Shown here: piece by piece, positions 8,101 through 13,956 of the stretch | Position numbering within the stretch: position 1 is the first letter of the stretch | Layout of the letters: each line of letters starts with the position of its first letter | The notes under the pieces: model-generated | Told to the model about the DNA's origin: nothing | Seen by the model: only the letters and a program-made list of their open reading frames with translations | Database searches by the model: none | From: Bacillota bacterium | Lineage (GTDB): Bacteria > Bacillota > Dethiobacteria > DTU022 > JAAZDR01 | NCBI GenBank assembly: GCA_012512705.1 | Contig: JAAZDR010000211.1 | Span: 1-13,956, forward strand | Direction: 5' to 3' | Length of the DNA stretch: 13,956 nt | Position numbers and translations under genes: made by a program

Positions 8101-8657
8101 CAGCAGTTGGCTTTGATCTCTATTGTCAGTTGCTGGAGCAGGCGATCAGTACGCTTAAAGGAGAAAGGAAGAAGAAACCTGAACGAGAAGATCTGAAGGT
8201 AGAACTGAATGTTAACGCTTTTATTCCTGCTTCCTATATCCCGAATCAGCAGCAGAAGATCGAGTTTTACCAGCGTATTGCCGCCTGTGAGAAGACGGAA
8301 GAGCTAGCTATGATCGAAGAGGAGCTAAAAGATCGTTTTGGAACCCTTCCTGAGCCAGTCGTAAACCTGTTAGCAGTAGCACGCTTGAAGTTTTTTGTTC
8401 GTACCATCCATGTCAAAGCGATCAAGCAGGAGAAGAACCATGTTTTAGTGCAGTTTAGAGAAGAACAGCTTTTTGACAGTGACAGCCTTTGGCAGTTAAC
8501 ACGCACGTACAGGGGAACTTTAGGTATTCAGGCGAGAAAAGGTATAAATCTTAAGTTAAAAACAAATAATATTCCTGCTGGTAAACTTATAAATTCTGTG
8601 GAAGAGCTATTGTTTGCGGTTGCTGAAAGCTGCCAGCTAAAAGAGTCTTTGGCGTAA
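5130..8657 (+). CDS. mfd: Transcription-repair coupling factor Mfd
   Basis: An ATP-driven DNA translocase that pushes RNA polymerase off lesions and recruits UvrA. The 1175-aa product is close to B. subtilis Mfd (1177 aa). An N-terminal UvrB-like region (about 1-340) is followed by the RNA polymerase-interacting domain, which opens with TPGDYVVHEQHGIGRY (from residue 501). The helicase core has GDVGYGKTE (Walker A, near 651), DEEQRFG (near 752), TMTATPIPRTL (motif III) and QLRGRVGRS (motif VI, near 923). The C-terminal TRCF domain (about 1030-1130) is present, so the gene looks complete. The TTG at 5130 is chosen because AAGGAGGAG (5116-5124) lies 5 nt upstream and MNWQEVL is a plausible beginning; in-frame starts at 5076 and 5109 have no ribosome-binding site. 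It follows fin by 125 nt, as in Bacillus. Confidence 0.97.
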   Translation: MNWQEVLQEWSSSAKLNELKEAVENNKNPLVYGAESSQKVFLLAGLKYFLERPFFIVTPDQARAEKLYEDLLTFFPAEKVWLLPVRDYFYTEDFLAQSKEILEQRLAVLSRIRAAEKDIFIIPVPAFLSVMMPSKIWDQHSLSIKKGDILEPHRVAEQLVKQGYERVPLIEGKGQFSVRGEIIDIYPYNYKHPLRLNYFDDQIESLRVFDLSSQRSLYSLEGAFIPPAQEVILPEEVKVDGAKAIRAEIEKAKLAKKEENFLSRLKTRAQNLLARLEGCNYFAGAEHYLSYFYPESSSLVDYLPQEGIVVFDSVRQLTESAKSWIQELKDHQNSLLLRGDLLPAQSQRVWSLEELYAQLKQRLLAFSLLAGEKSFYRSRSRFSFKFQSIPSFQGKWDLFRNELKQWYEEGYRLLFLAHSEERAEQMVAHFREMDITAIHKQEGLVEKCLQVMKGSLENGFLLPELKLGIINEQELLPQRRKRRRLAQKDSQSLLRSYQDLTPGDYVVHEQHGIGRYLGLRTLEVGNVTRDYLHIKYAGEDKLFIPVDQIQLIQKYVGVEGKAPKLHSLGGQEWNRVKCKVKASVQELARELLALYAARESMEGYAFSKDHAWQSEFEMRFPYEETPDQLRAIKEVKADMEKRKTMDRLLCGDVGYGKTEVALRAAFKAVLDGKQVAFLVPTTILAQQHYRNFKERFEGFPVRIDLLSRFRSPAAQKETLQSLKQGKVDIIIGTHRLLSKDVRFKDLGLLIIDEEQRFGVRHKEKLKRLRLDVDVLTMTATPIPRTLHLSLAGARDLSVIETPPENRYPVQTYVVDYSENIVREAIMRELNRKGQVYFVYNRVQGIERWVERLQKLIPGVRVVVAHGQMPERELEKVMNDFLEKKYDVLVSTTIVEAGLDIPNVNTMLIYDADRFGLSQLYQLRGRVGRSNRVAYCYLMYRQEKMLSEAAIKRLRAIKEFTELGSGFKIALRDLEIRGAGNILGPEQHGFMAAVGFDLYCQLLEQAISTLKGERKKKPEREDLKVELNVNAFIPASYIPNQQQKIEFYQRIAACEKTEELAMIEEELKDRFGTLPEPVVNLLAVARLKFFVRTIHVKAIKQEKNHVLVQFREEQLFDSDSLWQLTRTYRGTLGIQARKGINLKLKTNNIPAGKLINSVEELLFAVAESCQLKESLA

Positions 8658-8708
8658 CTTTTCTATTCTGGCACTAAAGTCATAAAATGATCAAATTATC
8701 TACAGGAT

Positions 8709-8738
8709 GAATAAAACAAATATTAACGATATATACTA
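8709..8738 (+). promoter_or_regulatory. Sigma-G-like promoter for spoVT
   Basis: GAATA (8709-8713) matches the forespore sigma-G -35 (GMATR). Exactly 18 nt later, TATACTA (8732-8738) matches the -10 CATnnTA at all fixed bases but the first. spoVT is a sigma-G gene in B. subtilis, so motif and gene agree. Transcription would start near 8745, 42 nt before the ATG. Confidence 0.75.
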
Positions 8739-8786
8739 TCATTGAAGGGGTAAAATGTAAGTCAAAGCAGAAAAAGGAGGACCAAG

Positions 8787-9341
8787 ATGAAAGCAACAGG
8801 GATCGTTCGACGGATTGATGATTTGGGTCGTGTTGTAATTCCTAAAGAAATTAGAAGGACATTTAAGATCCGAGAAGGGGATCCTCTGGAAATATTTGTT
8901 GATCGCGATGGGGAGGTTATCTTAAAGAAATACTCTCCTATTGGCGAACTCGGTGATTTTGCCCAGGAATATGCTGATTCACTCCATGAAGCCATGGGAC
9001 ACATAGCGTGCATTGCAGATCGTGATACTGTTATCGCTGTTGCCGGTGCCCCGAAAAAAGAATTTGTTAATCGTGCACTCAGTCCGGCGGTGGAAGCGGT
9101 GATGGAAAACAGAAAAAGTGTTCTTATTAATAATACGGCGGAACATAAGTATTACAAAGAGGCAGAGGAAGACGGGGTAGCAAAGTTTACTTCTGAAGTC
9201 ATAGCCCCGATCATTGCTGAAGGCGATCCCATCGGTGCAGTAATCTTGGGCACAAGAGATAAAGAAGTTAAAATGGGAGATATGGAGCTGAAGCTGGTGG
9301 AAACTGCTGCTTCTTTTTTAGCCAAACAGATGGAGCAATGA
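8787..9341 (+). CDS. spoVT: Stage V sporulation protein T (AbrB-family transcription regulator)
   Basis: SpoVT adjusts the sigma-G regulon in the forespore up or down and affects spore coat and germination properties. The 184-aa product has the usual two parts. An N-terminal AbrB-type swapped-hairpin DNA-binding domain (MKATGIVRRIDDLGRVVIPK, about 1-50) is nearly identical to the family consensus. A GAF-like domain (about 55-180) follows, including VIAPIIAEGDPIGAVIL. The start is clear: AAGGAGG (8774-8780) lies 6 nt before the ATG. It is preceded by a sigma-G-like promoter in a 129-nt gap and followed by an intrinsic terminator, so it is probably monocistronic. Its place between mfd and a yabM-like gene is the same as in B. 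subtilis. No oddities seen. Confidence 0.96.
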   Translation: MKATGIVRRIDDLGRVVIPKEIRRTFKIREGDPLEIFVDRDGEVILKKYSPIGELGDFAQEYADSLHEAMGHIACIADRDTVIAVAGAPKKEFVNRALSPAVEAVMENRKSVLINNTAEHKYYKEAEEDGVAKFTSEVIAPIIAEGDPIGAVILGTRDKEVKMGDMELKLVETAASFLAKQMEQ

Positions 9342-9384
9342 GGCATTAATACAGATGGGGCAATAAGATGATATATTTTTTAGG

Positions 9385-9412
9385 AAGTAGTAACTCTGAT
9401 ACTACTTTTTTT
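9385..9412 (+). terminator. Intrinsic terminator after spoVT
   Basis: AAGTAGTA (9385-9392) and TACTACTT (9400-9407) form a perfect 8-bp stem with a 7-nt loop, and the T run continues to 9412. It lies 43 nt past the spoVT stop and just before the promoter of the next gene, so it separates the two units. Confidence 0.85.
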
Positions 9413-9425
9413 ATTAACTATTTGT

Positions 9426-9434
9426 TGTTATAAT
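9426..9434 (+). promoter_or_regulatory. Extended -10 promoter for the SpoVB/YabM-like gene
   Basis: TGTTATAAT is a perfect extended -10 (TGnTATAAT). No good -35 lies at 16-18 nt, where the preceding terminator's T run sits; extended -10 promoters can work without one. The predicted start, near 9441, is downstream of an ATG at 9437, which supports the TTG start at 9473 for the gene. Confidence 0.6.
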
Positions 9435-9472
9435 TGATGCTAGTAGCAAGCAGTTGGGAGGAAGAAAAAGTC

Positions 9473-11092
9473 TTGTCTAAGGGTTCGTTTGTCCAGGGAA
9501 CTTTTATTTTAACTTTTGCCGGATTCTGCTCGCGCTTTATCGGCGCTTTTTTTCGTATTATACTGGCCTCTATAATTGGCGACGAGGGGATCGGCCTTTT
9601 CCAAATGGCTTACCCGATTTATAGTACGCTGTTAGCGATCTCCACCGCCGGTATTCCCATCGCCATCTCCAAGATGGTTTCTGAACGGCTTACTTACGGC
9701 GACTACCGTGGCGCTTATCGTGTCTTTCGCCTTTCATTTGCTCTGCTAACATTTTCCGGTTTATTGCTTTCCCTTACGCTTTATAAAGGTGCTGCATTTT
9801 TCGCCAACCATATACTAGAACAACCACGTGCGTATTACCCTTTGTTAGCGATCTCTCCTGCAATCTTTCTCGTGACGGTTATGTCTTCTTTACGCGGCTT
9901 TTTTCAAGGCCAGCAGCTAATGACACCCACTGCTTTATCCCAAATCTGTGAGCAATTGGGGCGAGTTATTTTTGCTATAATTCTCGTCGTGATCCTTCTG
10001 CCTAGGGGTTTAGAGTTCGCTGCTGCCGGTGCTACCTTTGGTGCTGCAGCAGGGGCTTTTTTCGGTTTGCTGGTTTTGATATATCTTTATCTGCGCCATC
10101 GCGGTAAGTTCCATATTGCGATGCGGCGGCAGAGCGGCTACCAGCCAGAGAGTTCGTTAAGGCTCCTTCAGCAGATAGTCCTTTTTTCAGTGCCGATCAC
10201 CCTCGGAAGCCTGGTGATGCCGCTGGTTAATCTCGCTGATATGGTGGTCGTTGTTCGGCTTCAGGATATCGGCTTTAGTCCAGAAAAGGCAAGTGCTTTA
10301 TATGGGCAGCTGACAGGGATGGCTAACTCGCTTATTCACTTTCCCACGGTTGTAACAATGGCTTTGTCAGTAAGCCTTGTGCCGGCAATTTCGGAAGCGT
10401 TTGCCTTGCACAATCGAAGATTGATCGTCGGGCGCACAGATCTGGCAATGCGCCTGACAATGTATGTCGGTCTGCCTTCGGCCGCTGGATTATTGATCCT
10501 CGCCCGCCCAATTACGATCTTTTTGTTCGACAACGCAGGAGCTTCCTACCCCCTTGCAGTGTTGTCCGTCGGTGTGATTTTTCTTTCTCTCTATTTTACA
10601 ACAGCAGGTATTCTACAGGGGATGGGAAAAACTATTTTGCCGACAAAAAACATGTTTTACGGGGTAGCAGTGAAATTTGCTCTGACCTGGTTTTTGACCG
10701 GTATCCCAGCATTAAATATTGGTGGGGCGGCAGCAGCAACAGTATGCGGTTTTTTTGTTGCTTCTTTTCTGAATATACGGGAAATGGGTATGCTTACAGG
10801 CTGGCGGATGGATGTTGTTAACGCTATAATCAAACCGTTGTTGGCAGTCATAATTATGGTTGTTGCTGTTTTAGCCTTTTCTCAAGGTAGTATACTTTTC
10901 GCGGCTGGTTACCTTAGTGAGCGGGCTTTGAACGCTTTAGTAACAATAATTGCTGTGGTTGGCGGCGCTGCTGTTTACGGGATCGCACTTTTGCTTAGCG
11001 GTGCGATTAGTGAAGAGGATTTGGCAACGATTCCCCGCTTAGGGCGGTTGCTAGCTGCGATATTATATAAATTTAATCTTTTAAGGAGATAA
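9473..11092 (+). CDS. yabM: SpoVB/YabM-family membrane protein (MOP-superfamily flippase-like)
   Basis: A polytopic inner-membrane protein of the multidrug/oligosaccharidyl-lipid/polysaccharide flippase superfamily. The 539 residues contain many hydrophobic segments, consistent with about 14 membrane helices. The opening SFVQGTFILTFAGFCSRFIG and GDEGIGLFQMAYPIY are typical of SpoVB-like proteins, as is SLRGFFQGQQLMTPTALSQ. Members include SpoVB, needed for spore cortex formation, and MurJ-type lipid II flippases. Position after spoVT and before mazG/yabN is that of B. subtilis yabM, whose substrate is not settled, so the substrate here is unknown. TTG at 9473 is chosen: GGGAGGAAG (9456-9464) lies upstream, the sequence MSKGSFVQGTF fits family N-termini, and the predicted transcript starts after the alternative ATG at 9437. 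The mazG gene begins 4 nt after its stop, and the mazG ribosome-binding site lies inside this gene's end, so the two are an operon. Confidence 0.88.
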   Translation: MSKGSFVQGTFILTFAGFCSRFIGAFFRIILASIIGDEGIGLFQMAYPIYSTLLAISTAGIPIAISKMVSERLTYGDYRGAYRVFRLSFALLTFSGLLLSLTLYKGAAFFANHILEQPRAYYPLLAISPAIFLVTVMSSLRGFFQGQQLMTPTALSQICEQLGRVIFAIILVVILLPRGLEFAAAGATFGAAAGAFFGLLVLIYLYLRHRGKFHIAMRRQSGYQPESSLRLLQQIVLFSVPITLGSLVMPLVNLADMVVVVRLQDIGFSPEKASALYGQLTGMANSLIHFPTVVTMALSVSLVPAISEAFALHNRRLIVGRTDLAMRLTMYVGLPSAAGLLILARPITIFLFDNAGASYPLAVLSVGVIFLSLYFTTAGILQGMGKTILPTKNMFYGVAVKFALTWFLTGIPALNIGGAAAATVCGFFVASFLNIREMGMLTGWRMDVVNAIIKPLLAVIIMVVAVLAFSQGSILFAAGYLSERALNALVTIIAVVGGAAVYGIALLLSGAISEEDLATIPRLGRLLAAILYKFNLLRR

Positions 11093-11096
11093 GATC

Positions 11097-12512
11097 ATGG
11101 CTGTAATTTATGTTCTAAGCTTATCAGCGGATGCGCGGGAGAATGAAAATATCTGGAAGGAAGTAGAACTAAACGAAGAAATTCCGATATTCATACGCTC
11201 TCCTTATCCCGCGGCAGTTACATATCTGCAGAAGAAAAAGCTTTCTTTTACCTCTTTCGAAAAGCTATTCGCCGAAGGGACAAGCTTTAACGCGGTTAAG
11301 GAACAGATTGTGGAGCAGTTAACATCAGCTGCCCTTGAAAAAGGAAAAGTAGTTTACGCTGTCTCTGGAAGCACGCAGTTTGGAGAAGCGGCTGTCGCAA
11401 CACTTCTGCAGGAAAATTACGAACTAGTATTTATCACCAGTACCGCTGAAGAAGAACAGCGGAAGCTGCTTCTGCCGTTTTTTGCGGATAACCTCTTGCT
11501 AGTGGATATCCTAAACGCCGAGAAACTTCCAGAGGTTCCTGGCTTTCCTGTTTTAATTACGGGTGTTGTTAGGGGAACAGCAGCACAACTGTATGCACTG
11601 TTAAAAGGCCGCTACCCTCAGGGACACAAGCTGATCTCTATATCCCTTGACGGTGTAAAGAAAGGTTTCCCGCTAGAAAACCTTTCTGCTATGGAGTATG
11701 ATTTGGTACCTTATTCTTTGTTTCTCGCATCTCCTGATCAGTGCACTTTTGACGATCTGGTGCGGGTAATGCGGCGTCTGCGTGCCCCTGATGGCTGCCC
11801 GTGGGATCGTCAACAAGACCATCGCTCACTGCGCACTTATGTTCTTGAGGAAGCATATGAAGTGGTGGAGGCGATTAACAAGAACGATCTTTTAGAGTTA
11901 CAAGAAGAGTTGGGTGATCTGCTCCTGCAGGTAGTCTTTCACTGTCAGCTTGCTACTGAGGCGCAAAACTTTGGCCTAGCTGAAGTAATTAACGGCATTA
12001 CCGCCAAACTGATTCGCCGCCATCCCCATGTATTTGCTGACCAGCAGGTTAGAAATACTGATGAGGTATTGAAACGCTGGGAGGAACTAAAAAGAAAAGA
12101 AAAATTCGCCCAAGGACGCACTACAAAGATAAGTGCCGAACACAGCTTGCCTGCACTTATGCGTGCTTTGAAAGTACAGCGTCGTGCATCTGATCTTGGA
12201 TTCGACTGGCCGGGTATAGAAGGGTCGGTAGCGAAGCTTGCTGAAGAGCTGGCAGAGTTCGAAGATGTATATAAAAATGGGGATTCGGTTAGAATAGAGG
12301 AAGAATTAGGTGATCTTCTATTCAGCATCGTCAATGTTGCCCGCTTCCTTGGCATTGATCCCGAGCTGTCTTTGATTAGGGCTGTTGATAAATTCATTAG
12401 ACGTTTTCGCTATATTGAGAACCAAGTGCAGAGGGAGGGTGGTGATTTTAGCCATTTTACCCTAGCTGAACTAGACAACTGGTGGAATGAAGCAAAAAAT
12501 AAAGGATTTTGA
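11097..12512 (+). CDS. mazG: MazG-family nucleoside triphosphate pyrophosphohydrolase with degenerate methylase-like N-terminus (YabN-type)
   Basis: The C-terminal part (about 225-471) holds two MazG repeats that hydrolyse (d)NTPs to monophosphate and pyrophosphate, a house-cleaning activity. Repeat 1 shows RLRAPDGCPWDRQQ, then the Mg-binding EEAYE and EELGD. Repeat 2 has EELAE and EELGD. The N-terminal 220 residues occupy the place of the tetrapyrrole-methylase-like domain of B. subtilis YabN. The family's Gly-rich start (VGLGxGDxxxLT) is replaced by VLSLSADARENE, and VYAVPGHP by VYAVSGSTQ, so SAM binding is unlikely. Length (471 aa) is slightly under YabN (489 aa). The gene is coupled to the upstream membrane protein with a 4-nt gap and has AAGGAG just ahead of the ATG. 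MazG function is confident; the role of the N-terminal part is not known. Confidence 0.93.
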   Translation: MAVIYVLSLSADARENENIWKEVELNEEIPIFIRSPYPAAVTYLQKKKLSFTSFEKLFAEGTSFNAVKEQIVEQLTSAALEKGKVVYAVSGSTQFGEAAVATLLQENYELVFITSTAEEEQRKLLLPFFADNLLLVDILNAEKLPEVPGFPVLITGVVRGTAAQLYALLKGRYPQGHKLISISLDGVKKGFPLENLSAMEYDLVPYSLFLASPDQCTFDDLVRVMRRLRAPDGCPWDRQQDHRSLRTYVLEEAYEVVEAINKNDLLELQEELGDLLLQVVFHCQLATEAQNFGLAEVINGITAKLIRRHPHVFADQQVRNTDEVLKRWEELKRKEKFAQGRTTKISAEHSLPALMRALKVQRRASDLGFDWPGIEGSVAKLAEELAEFEDVYKNGDSVRIEEELGDLLFSIVNVARFLGIDPELSLIRAVDKFIRRFRYIENQVQREGGDFSHFTLAELDNWWNEAKNKGF

Positions 12513-12529
12513 GGAAATTTTTTGTCATC

Positions 12530-12551
12530 GAGGCAGGAAATGTCTTGCTTC
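12530..12551 (+). repeat. Hairpin between mazG and the HU gene
   Basis: GAGGCAGGA (12530-12538) can pair with TCTTGCTTC (12543-12551) over nine pairs, two of them G-U, around an AATG loop. No T run follows on the + strand, so it is not a standard terminator. It ends 5 nt before the sigma-G-like -35 of the HU gene. Confidence 0.4.
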
Positions 12552-12556
12552 ATCAC

Positions 12557-12586
12557 GAATAATGGCTATCAAACAGCAATATCTTA
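12557..12586 (+). promoter_or_regulatory. Sigma-G-like promoter upstream of the HU gene
   Basis: GAATA (12557-12561), an 18-nt spacer and TATCTTA (12580-12586) repeat the spoVT promoter layout: same -35, same spacing, same TATnnTA -10. Transcription would begin near 12593, 21 nt before the GTG start. A vegetative promoter should also exist for an HU gene; the only weak candidate is TTGCTT (12545) with TATCAA (12567). Confidence 0.45.
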
Positions 12587-12613
12587 TTAAATCAGTTTAG
12601 GAGGGATACTTTA

Positions 12614-12886
12614 GTGAATAAGTCTGAACTAATTAGTAGCGTTGCCGAAAAGACTGGATTGACGAAAAAGGATACGGAGAAGGTAGTCAATGCTGTTTTT
12701 GAAAGCATTAACGAATCGCTGTCCAGGGGCGATAAGGTACAGTTGATCGGTTTTGGTACTTTTGACGTTCGTCAGAGAGGGGCGCGGGAGGGACGTAACC
12801 CTGCTACAGGGGAACCGATCCAGATTCAGGCTGCAAGGGTTCCTGTTTTCAAGCCCGGAAAAGCGTTGAAGGAAAGTGTAAAATAG
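12614..12886 (+). CDS. hup: DNA-binding protein HU
   Basis: A small basic histone-like protein that bends and compacts DNA without strong sequence preference, acting as a dimer in the nucleoid. At 90 residues it has exact family length. It starts MNKSELISSVAEKTGLTKKD, has the turn GFGTF (46-50), and the DNA-binding arm RGAREGRNPATGEPI (54-68) with the intercalating Pro63. It ends KPGKALKESVK. The GTG start has AGGAGGG (12599-12605) 8 nt upstream. It has its own 101-nt upstream region and a strong terminator after it, so it can be expressed as a single-gene unit. A sigma-G-like motif upstream suggests a forespore contribution. In the B. subtilis locus the genes after yabN are different, so this is a lineage-specific neighbour. 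Confidence 0.97.
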   Translation: MNKSELISSVAEKTGLTKKDTEKVVNAVFESINESLSRGDKVQLIGFGTFDVRQRGAREGRNPATGEPIQIQAARVPVFKPGKALKESVK

Positions 12887-12898
12887 CTTAAATTTCAT

Positions 12899-12942
12899 AA
12901 AAGGATGCTGTTCTATCTTAAGAGGGCAGCATCCTTTTTTTT
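12899..12942 (+). terminator. Intrinsic terminator after the HU gene
   Basis: AAAAGGATGCTG (12899-12910) pairs perfectly with CAGCATCCTTTT (12927-12938) around a 16-nt loop, and the T run extends to 12942. A stem rich in G-C pairs next to an 8-T tail is a strong terminator. It ends the HU transcript before the SpoIID-like gene. Confidence 0.93.
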
Positions 12943-13008
12943 GCATAATTCCCTTTCAAGCGAAAAAACTATGAACAACGAACTATAGATACAAAATGGG
13001 GGGAAAAA

Positions 13009-13956
13009 ATGCTAAAAAAATGCGCAAAAGGTTTACTATTTGTTTTATTATTCCTTTTAACATTACAGGGCTGTAGCCTGCCATTTGTGCCTGACGAGGA
13101 AACACCTCAATCAGAAGCTGAAGATTCTTCACTGCCAAAACTTCCGGAAGTGCTTAAAGGAGAAGAAGGCCAGGAGCCGGTTCTAAAAGTCTATATCGCT
13201 GAGGAAGATCTCCTTACAGAGATGCCTTTTGAGGAGTATATCGCTGGTGTAGTGGCAGCAGAAATGGACCCGAGTTGGGACCAGACAGCGCTTGCTGCCC
13301 AGGCGATCATCGCTCGTACTTTTACCTTACAAAAAATTGCCGAAAACGGGGGTGTGCCAGAGCGCAATGCCCACGCTTCTACAGATATCGAAGAGTTTCA
13401 GGCTTATGATGCTACACGTATTAATGAGAATGTGCGAGCTGCAGTTGAGGCAACGCGTGGAGAAGTGGCGACATACCAAAACCAATTTATCCGTGCCTGG
13501 TTTCATGCTTATGCCGGGCCGAAAACTGCCTTCGCTGATGAAGGGCTTGACTTTGAAGAAGGTAACCCTCCTTATATTCAGAGTGTTTCCAGCCCGGGAG
13601 AAAGAATCATCCCTGAAGAAGAAAGAGGTTGGAGCCAATCGTTTGATTTACAGGCTGTGCAGGAGGCAGTGCAGGAGATCACCGGAAAAGATCCTGGTAC
13701 AATAACAACGGTTGAGATTGCTGAGAAAGGTCCCTCTGGTCGTGTTACAGTATTTAAAGTAAACGATCTTGAAGTATCTGCGCCAGCTTTGCGCCTGGCA
13801 TTGGGCAGCACGGAGATGCGTTCTACATTTGTGGAAGAACTTAAAATCGAAGATGGGAAACTTTTAATGTCTGGAACCGGATACGGGCACGGTGTGGGGA
13901 TGTGTCAGTGGGGTGCACGTGCCCTTGCGGAAGAAGGGCGGTCTCCGGAAGGGATC
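13009..13956 (+). CDS. SpoIID/LytB-domain lipoprotein, partial at window end
   Basis: A likely peptidoglycan lytic enzyme of the SpoIID family, exported and lipid-anchored. The frame is open for 316 codons and runs off the window. The N-terminus has a Lys-rich start, a hydrophobic core and a lipobox LQGC with Cys22, so a lipoprotein signal peptide is likely. A short acidic linker (about 26-55) follows. The SpoIID domain begins near 60 with FEEYIAGVVAAEM, where Glu85 matches the family's catalytic Glu, then ALAAQAIIARTF. Near the end GYGHGVGMCQWGARALAEEG is the conserved SpoIID signature, with Cys where Ser is usual. The central HSTSGG motif is HAYAGP here, marking a divergent branch. The ATG at 13009 has GGGGGG (12998-13003) as its ribosome-binding site. 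B. subtilis SpoIID digests septal peptidoglycan during engulfment; whether this is the true SpoIID or a paralogue cannot be told from this fragment. Confidence 0.88.
   Translation, partial: MLKKCAKGLLFVLLFLLTLQGCSLPFVPDEETPQSEAEDSSLPKLPEVLKGEEGQEPVLKVYIAEEDLLTEMPFEEYIAGVVAAEMDPSWDQTALAAQAIIARTFTLQKIAENGGVPERNAHASTDIEEFQAYDATRINENVRAAVEATRGEVATYQNQFIRAWFHAYAGPKTAFADEGLDFEEGNPPYIQSVSSPGERIIPEEERGWSQSFDLQAVQEAVQEITGKDPGTITTVEIAEKGPSGRVTVFKVNDLEVSAPALRLALGSTEMRSTFVEELKIEDGKLLMSGTGYGHGVGMCQWGARALAEEGRSPEGI

Noticed and set aside
11945..12397. A 150-codon minus-strand frame inside mazG
   Set aside because: It lies wholly opposite the conserved MazG repeats, is Ser-rich as antisense shadows often are, and has no recognisable motif.
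12969..12997. TATAGAT and GATACAAA upstream of the SpoIID-like gene as sigma-A or sigma-E -10 boxes
   Set aside because: No matching -35 lies at the right distance, and the start site would fall at or inside the ribosome-binding site (12998-13003).
13292..13705. A 137-codon + frame starting at 13292
   Set aside because: It overlaps the SpoIID-like gene in another frame; the frame from 13009 carries the lipobox and all SpoIID motifs.

Overview
The window is a block of chromosome from an endospore-forming, low-to-mid GC Firmicute, most likely a member of the Clostridia. The evidence is the gene order pth - fin - mfd - spoVT - SpoVB/YabM-type transporter - mazG/yabN, which is that of the Bacillus subtilis spoVC-fin-mfd-spoVT-yabM-yabN region. 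Supporting signs are strong AAGGAGG ribosome-binding sites, many TTG/GTG starts, a T-box leader and forespore-type promoter motifs. All real genes lie on the + strand. I cannot name the genus.

Layout. (1) 50-2314: pth (peptidyl-tRNA hydrolase), then ilvD (dihydroxy-acid dehydratase). (2) 2339-4701: a self-contained aromatic amino acid unit. A sigma-A-type promoter and a complete T-box leader (specifier best read as UUC, Phe) precede a type I-beta DAHP synthase and prephenate dehydratase. Together with ilvD, this unit separates pth from fin, which are adjacent in B. subtilis. (3) 4709-8657: fin (anti-sigma-F zinc-ribbon protein), preceded by a good sigma-F-like promoter, then mfd. (4) 8709-9341: spoVT behind a good sigma-G-like promoter, closed by a terminator. 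(5) 9426-12512: a SpoVB/YabM-family membrane protein with its own extended -10 promoter, followed 4 nt later by a MazG protein whose N-terminal methylase-like half has lost its motifs. (6) 12557-12942: an HU gene behind a second sigma-G-like motif with the same layout as the spoVT one, then a strong terminator. (7) 13009 to the window end: a SpoIID/LytB-family lipoprotein, truncated by the edge.

How the parts work together. The right half joins forespore regulation (Fin switching off sigma F, SpoVT tuning the sigma-G programme), envelope functions (flippase-like transporter, SpoIID-type peptidoglycan enzyme) and housekeeping (Mfd repair, MazG nucleotide clean-up, HU). The aroF-pheA unit appears tuned by uncharged tRNA-Phe through the T-box. 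I see no mobile element, CRISPR array, tRNA or rRNA. There is no clearly new enzymatic system. The most interesting signals are regulatory: a possible Shine-Dalgarno lock that would make fin translation depend on its own promoter, paired sigma-G-like promoters at spoVT and HU, and altered regulatory or catalytic motifs in PheA and MazG.
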